Made by a program: the position numbers and the translations under genes
Shown here: one piece after another, positions 50,301 to 62,300 of the stretch
Layout of the letters: each line of letters begins with the position of its first letter
How positions within the stretch are numbered: position 1 is the first letter of the stretch
Notes under the pieces: model-generated
The model's input: the letters and a program-made list of their open reading frames with translations, nothing else
Told to the model about the DNA's origin: nothing
The model's database searches: none
NCBI GenBank assembly: GCA_902729315.2
Contig: CACVBZ020000001.1
Coordinates: 90,228-154,227, forward strand
DNA: 64,000 nt
Direction of reading: 5' to 3'
DNA from: Spirodela intermedia
Lineage: Eukaryota; Streptophyta; Magnoliopsida; Alismatales; Araceae

Positions 50301-53300
50301 TTAATGGGCTAGGCCCATTACACTAGTCTTTAAGTGGATCTGTTAACAGTCTAATAGATCCACTTAACACAGGGCATGACATAGAAGGACGAAAATACAG
50401 TGAAAAGAAACAGATGGAAAGGAAAAACACCCCTTCTCAAGTTGGGTATGGATGTTTTCCATGCCCAACTTGGACACCAGCCTTTGAAATACTGGTCTTG
50501 TGAGTCCTTTTGTGAATATGCCAGCAACATGTTCTGATGTCCCAACATATATCAGATCTACATCTCTTGTTTCTACTTTTTCTTTGATAAAATGTCGATC
50601 TACTTCAATATGTTTAGTCCTGTCATGTTGTACAGGATTTCGGGCAATAGCTATTGCTGACTTGTTGTCACAAAATAATTTCATGTGATTTGATTGGTTG
50701 ACTCTCAATTCGTCCAGTAAACCTCGAATCCATAAGTCTTCGCGTATCCCTTGGGCCAACGCCCTGAATTTTGCTTCAGCACCAGATTGTGCAACTACTT
50801 GTTTCTTTTTGCTTCTCCAAGTCACAAGATTTCCACAAACAAATGTACAATAGCCTGATGTTGATCTGTGATCTATAACAGACCCTGCATAATCGGGATT
50901 GGTATAGATTTCAACAGATTGATTCCCTCCTTTTTTGAATAGAATGCCCTGTCCTGTTGTTGTCTTTAAATATTTCAACACTCGATATGCTGCCTGTAGG
51001 TGTATCTCCCTTGGATCATTTGTATACTGACTGAGTACATTCACTGCAAATGTTATATCCGGACGGGTATGATTTAGATATATCAACCTTTTAATCAACC
51101 ATCGATATGAGCTTTTTTCCACCTGATCAAAGTCTTTACCTTCTCCCAAACTTAGGTTGGGATCAATTGGAGTGTCAGCAGGTTTACACTCCAATTTCCA
51201 GTCTTTTGAAGTAAATCAAGAATATACTTGTGTTGTGAAAGAAATACACCTTTTGAATATGCAACCTCAATTCCCAAGAAATATTTTAATCTTCCTAGGT
51301 ATTTGATATCAAATTCTCTAGATAGATTTTGACCAAGGCATTTAGTCTCTTCAATGTCATCTCCTGTTATGATGATATCATCTGCATACACAATTAAGGC
51401 TGTAACCTTATTTGGGTCACCACGCTTAATAAAGAGAGTGTGATCCCCATTGCTTTGTATGTACCCAAATCCTTTCATAGCTTAAGTGAATCTCCCAAAC
51501 CAGGCTCAAGGTGATTGTTTTAAGCCATATAGAGATTTCTTCAAGCTGCAAATAACATTATTTTGATGGGTAAATGTGTAACCTAGAGGTACATTTACAT
51601 ATGCTTCTTCCTCCAAATTTCTTTGAAGAAATGCATTCTTCACATCAAACTGATGTATTTTCTATCCTAGATTTACTGCCAATGCTATAAGTATCCGGAT
51701 GGTATTCAGCTTTGCAACAGGAGCAAATGTCTCAAAATAATCAATTCCATAAGATTGTGAATAGCCTTTAGCCACCAACCTTGTCTTGTATCTTTCCGAT
51801 GTTCCATCAGCTTTAAACTTAGGAGTATATACCCACTTGTTGCCAACCACCTTTTTTCCTGAAGGCAAAGGTACGAAGTCCAATGTACAGTTCTTCTCTA
51901 GTGCATCAATCTCTTCATCCATGGCATGACTCCATTCTTTGTGTGACAGGGCTTCTTCTACTATCTTGGGGATAACAATTGTCTTCATGTTCATGAGAAA
52001 AGTCTTGTACGATGGTGTTAACCTATCATATGATAGGTAGTTGACCATAGGATAGAGTGGTTTATTTATACAACTTCTCTTTCCTTTGCATAGAGCAATG
52101 GGTCAATCTAGTTGCTCCTCATCAATGGCTTCAGTGGACTCATGATCCTCTTCTTGATCAGTATTATAAATTTGAGATGTGTCTCTTGTACATGGACTAC
52201 TTTCTTCTGTTGGTTCTCTTTACAGTGCAGGTAAATCATTCATCTCAATTGGTATATTTTGTGTCTCCACTCTAGATCGTCTCCTATACACTTGTATTTC
52301 TCTGATTCTAGGAATGGGTGTCTCTTGAATCATGAATTCATTTATCTCTCATGGCTCCCCCAATCTGGGTCTACCCACTCGACCGCAGCACCCCTCTAGG
52401 TTAGCTGCCAAGTGTTGGCTTGCCGGCGGGTGAAATATTTTTATATGTTATTCTTTTATATTTTTAAATAATAAAAAATTACACTAAGTATTTTAACTTC
52501 AGACTTCTAAAAGTAACAATATATCTTATGTGACAATCAAAAAGAATATTTCAAGACCAATCTCAGTATCAATGGCAACAATCGAGTTCTTTAACTCTTG
52601 TGGATTTTTCACCCTATAATATGGTTCCAACTCATTAAAAGTCACTAGCTGAGATGAAGAATTAATTAGAAGCAAGATTATAACACTTATAACCCTTCTG
52701 TGTAGTTGAGTACCCAACAAATATGCATTTTATCGATTGTGGATCAAGTTTTCCCACTATGCCTTATGCATGAACATAAATTGTGCATCCAGATACCCAT
52801 AGACGAAGATGAGTCTTTAGTTTCACATGAGGATAGAATTTACTCAACAGTTCCATAGGACTCTGTTTCTCTAGTGTTTTTGTTGGAATCCTATTAATAA
52901 GATGAGTACTAGTGAGAACAGCTTCACCCTAATATGTTTTTTCTTGAAACAAAAGAGCTCTAACTATATCTAGTAAGCATCTAATTTTTCTCTCAGCCAC
53001 TGAATTTTGTTGGGGTGTGTTGACACAAGATGACTCATAATTATCTTTTTCTGATTAAAGTAAGAGGACACAGCAGAATTGAATTAGTCTCTAGCATTAT
53101 TTAATCTAAACCTTTTGACAACAGTTCCGAATTGATTATAGATCATTTCACAAAAAGATGTTACCACTTGGGTGGTGTCTGATTTTGATTTTAGGAGGTA
53201 AACCCAAGTAAACCTGGTACAGTCATCAACAAACAAGATAAACCACCTGCATCCAGACAAGCTAGTCATAGGTGCTGGCCCCAAATATCACTGTGTATAT

Positions 53301-56300
53301 GATATAAAGGGTTTGTACGATGTTCACCAGCATTTCCAAATGAGGAACATTTGTGTTTGGCCAATTGGCAAGTGTCACACACTAAAGTTCTTACATCAAC
53401 ACCTTCAAACCTAGAAGGAAACCATGTTTTTAGGAGATCAAAGGAAGGATGTCTAACACGACAGTGTTGTAACAATATACTATTCTTTTTGTGTTCACTG
53501 ACTTTACTCCAAGGTGACTACTGTACATACATCGTCGCATGATCATCCTCTTCCCAGTAGAGCAAGTCTCCTCCCTTAACATGTCCAATCTTTAGTCCTG
53601 AGACCTTGTCACACAATAAATATCCATTGCCCTCAAGAATGAAACGACAATTAATATCTTTAACAAGTTTTTGTGGTGAAATCAAATGAGGCTTTGATTT
53701 AGGCACATGTAAAACATTTCTTAAAGTGCCTAAATGATTTATTCTCAAGTCCCCAATCTCTTCAACCGGTAGAAGCCCACCGCCAGCAGTAATAACTTTC
53801 CTCTGCCCATCACATTTCGTATAATCAATAAATTTGCACACACTTGAGGTCATATGGTCTGTGGTGCCAGAGTCAAAGTATCCAAGACAATCTAGAAAAA
53901 CTGTTGAATCCATATGATTTTGAGAAAAGTTTATTCTCACCTGACTGAATGCAAGGATGTAGAGCTCAACATATTCTTGAGTTTCTCTACTTCCTCCCTC
54001 AGTTTTTCAAATTCATCACCCTTCTGCTGATTACTAGGATTGAGAGGTTCCTTCATCGCAAATTGACCTTCTATAGTCTCTGCTGGTTGAGAAGTGGCCA
54101 CATATGCTCTCCCCTGTTGAGGTGGTCGTCCATGTAGCTTTCAGCAGTTTTCTCTTATATGCCACTTCTTCTTGCAATATGAACACCAAAGGTTTTCTTT
54201 GTTATCCCACTTCTGATATCTTCCCTGTGATGCAGTGATTGGGTCTTTATTTCCCTCTTTTATCTCTAATTGATTCCCCTGATCTTGCTTGCTGGAGACA
54301 AAGGCTGTTGACTCCTTCTTCCCAATATTAATTAGACTCAATCTACTCTCCTCTTCCATATCAATCTGGATAGCTTCATTAAGATCATGTACCTTCTCAC
54401 GATGGAGAATTTGACCCTTGAGGCTTTCATAATCAGAGTTCAGTCCCATTAGAAATGTATACATTCTATGTTTCAACGTATACATGCGTTCTCATAACTA
54501 GGGTTATTTACTTGCCAATAATGGTCAATCTCCCTCCATATAGCCTTTAATTCACACGAATATTCCACAATTGATTTACTTCCTTGCACTAAATGTGTTG
54601 CCTTAGACACTAGGCCATAAATCCTTCAATCATTGTATTTCTTTGAACAGCTGTTGTGAATTTGATCTTCACCGAGTGCATGAATAAGAAATTCTCATAC
54701 ATCTCTGGTGTCATTGTACTTAACAGCCATGTGTAGATAATAGCCTCTTGTGATTTCCATCCTCCATATTGGATCTGATAGCTTCAATGATTTTTCTGTA
54801 AGGTGGTCTATTAAGCCTCTTCTAAGAAGTGTCAGATCAACAAATTGCTCCTATTGATGAAGATTTATCTCATTGAATCTAATTTTCACTGGGATATTTG
54901 GGAGAGTATGATATAGTCTCTCCCTTTTTCCAATTATCATTGGAGATGATACGAGTTCCACAGATGATGAATCCCCTGAATGCATTCTAAAAGTCTTTGT
55001 CCTTCATACTTTTCAGAATGCCTCAGTTCACTGCTTGCGGAAGGTTTCTTTCTTCCTTGATGTTGCTCCAACATAGAAACAAGAAAAACAAGATTCAAGA
55101 AACAAGAAACGAGAAGTATCTGATCCTATCAGAATTAGCACCGCTCTGATACCATGTTGAGAATTAATCTTAATTGAGATTCTTGCAACTTGGAGAATGC
55201 AAGGAGTTGATCTTCACAATCCTCCTCTTCTAGGAAGATGAATCAGTCACCACTTCTTCGAGCAGAGTTTCCAAAATCCCAAAATCTTACATCAATTATC
55301 TTGGTTTCCCGCTTAAGTACATGTTACATGAGTTAATGGGCCAAGCTCATTACATTAGTCTTTAAGTAGATCTGTTAACAGTCTAATGGTTCCACTTAAC
55401 ATAGGGCATGACAGAGAAGGACGAAAATACAGTGTAAAGAAACAGATAGAAAGGAAAACAATCCTAGAAAGTTCAACACATATGAATTACAATTCCTGGT
55501 CTTTTTTTCTTGCGTTGTTGTTTTGGCGACTAGCACAAGCTGGGTGTTGGTGTATGGCTTAGACCCTGAAGTTTGGTGCATTAATGATAGCAATGTTGTC
55601 TTAAAGATTCTAATGGAAATAATGATTCGACAGGTACTGTGCTATATTAGCTTTATCTGAAGTTAGTTTGAAGTATTAACACCTGTAAAAAGTGTCCGTA
55701 TGTAAATTCAAAATAAAGCACCTCTATCTTTGAGGCAATAATAGGACTTTATTCCTACCTTTGATGGCAACTGTCAGAACTAGCTTTAGATCATATGGGT
55801 GATAATTTATGAGGGGAAAATTATTTTCAATGCTTCTGTGAAAATTTCATGGTTCAATTCTTTTGTAAACCTTTATCTTGTTCTGTTGATTGATTACTTG
55901 ATGTTGATAAATTTAGCTTTTAAAACTAATTTTATTAGTCTACATTCTAGCCATGCGCTGAAATATACTATTATCAAACATGTGAGATTTAATCTATTAT
56001 AGTGATTTATGTTAAGTAATGTTTCCTTTCTTTTGTATACAACTTTCTGTCATTAAGAATATTTCTGCAATGAAAGAGGTGCTCTAAGCCAACGATCAAG
56101 GTGACCACTCACCCAAGATTTTCAAGGTATCTGTCTCTTGGATTGCTCACTTGCTGCCTAAGGAATTTCCAGCAAATTATCTGGTGTGAAAGTCCTTTGG
56201 GTAAGGTTGACAGATCTAGACACTACAGTTCTTGGTGAAGATGGATCATGCTTGGAATTGCCCTACATCTTTTTCAGTTACTAAGACAGAAATAATGCTT

Positions 56301-59300
56301 CAAAGGAAGCATTTGTTTTGGGAACTTCCGTGCAATTTGAGGTAAAGCGTGAAAGCATTCTAGGATTTCGGGGAGATGGTGTAGGTTTAGCAAACTTCTA
56401 AATTCAGTATACTATGCTAGGTTGTCCGAGATATTGGCATAACAATGGATTGTGGTTATGATAGTTGGAAATGGCAATTGGCACCTCAATAACGTTTTGT
56501 ATATTATTAGCTCTCCATAAAAATCTTTTAAATGTGTAAATTGTCCCACAATGTTTTTGGCTCCTTGAAACTGGGGAGTTTTGGGACTTGGGGGAAGCTG
56601 GTTTGTGGTGGCATCTGTGGAAATGGTAGGCCTTGTGATAGGATGGCGTGGTGATTGATGAGTATACTTGAGTCATTTGGACCAGTAGTTAGCAGTTGAC
56701 CAGATTTAAACATGGCCAACATGTAAATAAACAGATCAAAATGGAAGGACTAATACGTAAGAGGTGTAACGGTTTTAAGAAGGTATAAGAACCATCAGAA
56801 GATACAAGGAATTTGCGTGGTGATAGAAGTAAAAAGCCAAGATATGCTAGACTATCGAAAGGCTGTGGTACCTTTCGTTAGGACTTTTAACACTTAAACA
56901 ATGGTTTGTTGAGTTTTCAACAAATCTTTTTCGCAATGACAAAATCCTATCAAAAACAATTGACGAGCATTTTGCTTTTCTTTTGCTCAACCACTGTTGT
57001 CATGAACATTATATATACAAAAGTTGTTGTAATATTTTATAAATACATAAACGTTTGTAATTGGTGTTTGGACCCCCCCCCCCTCAAGGTCAATTGAGTA
57101 TTTTGTCATCTCTTGGCGTCTTATTTTATATTTGCTCTTTTTATGAAGCAATTGGAATAAAGTTTTGTTCTAAATGCTTGTGTGCTCTAATGACTTCTAA
57201 TATCTTTTCACTTTGCATCCACAAAAGTTTTAAAGGAGTTGCATAGCTGAGCTAGTATACATCTTTGTTCTTCACATGATAACTTTAGTAATCTCTTTTT
57301 TGAAGTTGATGGTACTACATGTATTAAAAATAAAAAGAAGAGGAATATGCAAGAGTTGGGAAATTCAAAGGGCACTCACCTTTTACTTTTCTTGCAGTTT
57401 ACATCAAGATTTCATTAGAACATTTTAAGGCATTAAAACCTTGAAGGTACATGTATAAAATCTTTCACCAGTGCATAATCAGTTATTCCATTTCCTCAGG
57501 AGTATGAAATGATGACCATGGCTGTGTGAAAGCTTTGATGTTCAAACACTAGGTTGATCATGTGTCTATAACCTCTTGAGGGAAATCCTCCATGCCAAAA
57601 TCTTCATCTTAAAATGAGTCATGAATTTTCTTATTGTAAAAAAGGAAAACCCTAGGTTGTCTTGGGCTGATGTATGTGGGTGGAGAGGGAAAATGAAAAA
57701 TGAGTTTTATATTAAGAGTTAACTGGGTTCTGGTATTTATACCAGACCCACATTACAGAGATGGACTGGGCCAATGAATTGAATTAATTTGAAGGAAAAA
57801 ATTACAATGAATAAGAAGTCAAAGACAATAACAATATAATAAACATCAGTTCCAACATTCCTTCTCAAGATGGTGAATGAAAAACAAGTAATTGAAAAAC
57901 AGTACTATTCAAGCCTTTGGTAAATATTTCTAAAACTTGATCATTTGTAGACACATGTGTAGTACAAATCATTTTGCTCTCTTGCTTCTCTTTGATGAAG
58001 CATACAATCTCAATGTATTTGGTTTTATTGTGTTGAATTAGGTTGGATGCACTGTTGTCTATTGGTTTGTTGTCAGAGTAGAGCCTCATTGAACCATCCC
58101 TCTTGATCGTCAACACTTCTAAAATAATCTTCACTCACAATACTTCATATATTTCTTAAGTCATGGCTCAGAATTCTACTTCTAGACCTTGGTACCATAT
58201 TTTGCTACTTGTTTCTCCATGTAACGACATAATTGGCATCAATATAGACTTCAAGTATCAGTCCTCGTTTTTCTTGAACAAAATACTTTTTTCTGGTGTC
58301 CCTTCGGGATGATATAGTACTTGGTGAATTGTATGCAGATGTACTTATTTTGAACTATGCATAAATTGACTAATCACACTCTATATATGATACGACTCAT
58401 GTTTTAAATGAGGGAAAGAGAGGAGAGGGAGAGAGATGATGATAGGAACACGTAATAGAGAAGGCTCTTGCCCTAATCATGGAGTCTAGCACATATGTAC
58501 CAGATGGGCCGGCATGACCTAGACAACTAGATGGGCTGATTTGGCCTAGACATATGTACTCTAACAATCCCCCTCAAGCTAATGTATATATCATATGCTC
58601 CTAGCTTGTTAATAGATATTCAACCCGGTGATCGTTTAGTGGCTTAGTGAACATATTCGCAAGTTGATCTTTTGATTTGACATGCACAATAGTGATAAGC
58701 TGTGCCTGAAGCTTCTCTCTAACAAAATGACAATCAAGAATGCATTTCTTTATAGTCACCTCTATGAAGAGATTAATACTGAGCAACTGTCATGGTTTGT
58801 TGCTCAAGGGGAGTTTGGTATGGTATACCATCTGCAAAAGTCTCTTTATGGTCTGGAGCAATCTCCGCAAACTTGGTTTATATAATCTGTTGGTTGTATT
58901 TTGCCGATTGTCTATATTGATAATGTCATTATCACGAGATGATCATAAAGATACTTCATGGCTGAAGGAATTCTTAGATATTTGTTGGGGATTGAGCTTG
59001 ATTGATCTAAGGAGGGTATTGTGTTAGTTGATGGAAGGATTTCACCTGACCTCTAGTTGCATCCTGCCTATTTCTTTTGATCGCCTTCCATAGTGGAGAG
59101 CAAAGAAACATCAGTCGAAGCCTTAAAACTTCATTCTCACGAAAATAATCTTTCATTAGGGTTGGTATTTATACCAACCTACTAATACGGGGGAAAGAGA
59201 GAGAACCGGACTGGTTTAGACTGGGCCGGTTTGGTTCATAATTGTACGAAGAAAAATAGCAAAAAGAAAAGAAAAATTACACAGATGAAAAACAGAAAAC

Positions 59301-62300
59301 AACCAAGTCATATTCCACCATATTGCAAACAGCTAGTGAAAGTATGTCCTTGATCTCCTTGATGGAACAGATGTCAAGTACAAAATCAGCTTCCACTCAC
59401 ATAGATCTTAACTTGAAATTATCTTTTGATGAGAGAGCCATATTAGAGGATCCAAGGAGGTATAAATCTCTAGTTGGTAAATTGAATTATTTGACCATCT
59501 CCTGACTAGATATTCCTTTTGCTACAAGTGTGGTGAGTCAGTTTATTGAACGACCACACACCAAGCATGTAGAGGCTGTTATGCAGATATTGATATATCT
59601 TAAGAGAAATCCAAACAAATGACTGTGGTAAAGAATAATGGTCATTTCACAGTCCAAGGTTCTTCACACAGATTGAGCTGAGTCCGATTTAGACAAAAGA
59701 TTTATCAAGAGCTATTGTTTCTTTCTTAGTGACGATCTAGTTTCTCTCTGGTCTCACGATTAAGTGCTGAATCAGAATACAGGTCAATACCACATACTAC
59801 ATGTGACCTTATATGAATCAAGAATGTTCTTAAAGAACTTGGCTTTCTTGATCGAGGTCCTATGGAGTTCAAATCTGATAATTAGGCAACAGTCTATGTC
59901 GCCGCTAATCTAGTTTTCATGAAAGGATGAACTATATTGAAGTTGGTTGTCATTTTGTCAGAGAGAAGCTTCAGGCACAACTTATCACCATTGTGCATGC
60001 CAAATCGAATGATTAACTTGCTAATATGTTCACCAATTATTTGAATGACCATTGTTAGCTGACAGCTCTGAGCTGTTCTCTCGCCTCCAATCCACTGGAG
60101 GAAAGGAAGAAGCACGAACCAGTCATACGTCTCAAAAAAACCAAGAAAAAAATGCGACCTGATTGTAAGAGATCTGTCAACAAGGACCAGAAAATAACCT
60201 TCACATCAGCAAGGGGATCCGTTGACATGGAACCAGAAAGGAACAAGAGATACGCTGACAAGGAGGATTGATTCACGTGCACCGAAAAAAATGAAGAAGT
60301 GGGATAGATTGAGAAGAGAACATTTTTCTTGTTGATGGAACTGCTTCACAATCGATCAAAGCTCTGATACAGTACCGTGGAAGGAGAATACCCAAGGTTG
60401 TCTCAGCATTGCAAACGTGGGTGGAGAGGGAAAACGAAAAATGAGTCTTTCACACTGAGTAAACTTGGTCTAGTATTTTATTACCAGACCCACATTATAG
60501 AGATGGACCGGGTCAATGAATTGAACCGCCCAAACTAATCTGAAAGACAAAATTACAATAAGCATTAATTATCAATTAGATTATCTGTTATCTGGAATTT
60601 CATTTTATCTTTAAATTATGAATTGAAAAAGCGTTAATCTTATATATTCATTCGTTCATTTATGGGACATGAATGGAACAAGTGTCTTCCAAGAAACATT
60701 GTTTTTTTTGTATGATATTTATTATTTGCTTCTTTAAGCTGAGAGGGTCGTCGGTCTTAGATTTTTCTGATTGTTTCGTGCATGAGATCAATTGATTCAA
60801 GTGAAATTAAAGTAATGCTATTCTAGTCACAAAACCATCAAGTAAATGTTGTATCTTTCTTGCTTCTTAACTATTTTTTATTTTCTTCTGTTCATTATCC
60901 CATATTGAATGACCCTAAATCAACTTATGTATTGACTTGTTCTGCATTCTCACTTCTTCCTATTCTTGAAAGCACGACATTTTCTGTAGTCTCACATGTT
61001 GGTTCCAATCTCAATTCTTTTTTTATTTTTCTTCGCTTTTTTACTAAATGTAATTTATTTTCTGTTACTATAATCTTAAAATATTTCACGAAGTCGTTAT
61101 AGCTCTGAATCCGGTGTTGTTCTCCATAACCTGGTATGCCTTTAAATATCTATGCTGACTTTTACACTTGATGTCAGGTGCCATTTATTAGGGCTCAAGT
61201 TCGACAGTCCATTTCTATGATACGTGGGTAATTTATCTTGTCACTGATGTTGTTAGATTCCTGTGCAATGTTGTGATGTGAGAATTGATGCACTAACACT
61301 GCTTTATTTGTTATGTAAGATTGGTCTGTGAAGACATTTCAGGAGGCCAGGAAAATTTTCCCATACCTGCTACCAATATAGTTGATGATGCATGTTTTCC
61401 ACCCCCAGGCAAGTGCAGTATCAATTTAGGTTTTTTTCTTTATATAGTCAAGATTCTCAGAACTGGAACCGCTACAACAAAAATCAATTAAATACCTGAG
61501 ATACCAGGGTGAGATATGACATCGTGAGGAAGTTGACTCATATATGCTTATAAATGGTCAATGAGATCGTGCGAGTAATATGGATTCTTGACGGTGATGT
61601 TTGCTTTAAGATTTTTAAAGTTGAAAAGGCTATGGAAAGAGTGATTGACTCAGCTAGGAAAGAGTGGGGGAGGCCTATTAATGGTTACATTGCTACCTGT
61701 GGCTAATAAGTTGATGGTGGCGAACAGCCCAGAGCTGTCAGCTAACAATGGTCTTTTAATTCCAATGATTGGGGAAGTGGAGAATTTCATCAGGTTTCAC
61801 TAATTGGCTTCTGAAATTCCTGCATAGTAAGGGTGGATGCCCTTCCTCCTATTAACGTCTTAGCCATTACTTGCTAGGATTTCTTGTTTAATGTCTTTCT
61901 GACATCTCTTTTTGATTACATTGCATTATACATAGGTTATAGGTATTGCAAATCTATCCAAGTGGCAAAAGGACTGAAGCTTCCACGTAATGCTCATGGC
62001 TGTAAATGCAAAGGAGATTGCATCAATCCTAGACTCTGTGCATGTGCAAGGTTTAACGGCTTGGATTTTCCCTACGTGAGGAGGAATGGGGGCAGGTGAT
62101 TGCCATGCCATTTTATCTTAAATCAGTGAATGCTTTGTCAATTTTTTATGCTAATGCTTCAACCTGGCTTTCATTGCTTACTCTAAAGGTAGTTTTAATT
62201 TTCATTTTGTGCTCCTCATAGATAAGATGTTTCCTTTTTCTGAAGACCTTGTTAAACTACGATATTCAAAATTTGTCTACTGTTTTATTCGCTGCAGTGT

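Larger units (their letters stand above)
50149..55460 (-). mobile_element. Ty1/copia LTR retrotransposon, antisense in a SUVH4 intron, decayed
   Basis: LTRs at 50149-50429 and 55155-55460, both TGTTGAGAAT...AACA on +. Read on -, the primer site next to the right LTR is TGGTATCAGAGC, the initiator-Met tRNA complement typical of copia. A polypurine tract AACTTGAGAAGGGG adjoins the left LTR. Flanks ATCCA (50144-50148) and ATCCT (55461-55465) are an almost perfect 5-bp duplication. The order on - is gag with zinc knuckle, protease, integrase, RT, RNase H, which is copia order. Many stops and frameshifts. It makes up nearly half of the 11.3-kb intron between 49851 and 61178. Confidence 0.93.
57640..60565 (-). 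mobile_element. Rearranged copia cluster bordered by related LTR segments
   Basis: The segments 57640-57857 and about 60378-60565 resemble each other (GTGGGTGGAGAGGGAAAA, CAGACCCACATTA, AATGAATTGAA) and look like the two LTRs of a - strand element. The left one borders a polypurine tract (ATCTTGAGAAGGAA on -, 57871-57858). A decayed primer site with TGTATCAGAGC lies by the right one. Between them sit pieces of at least one other copia element in both orientations, so this is a nest of insertions. Confidence 0.75.
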
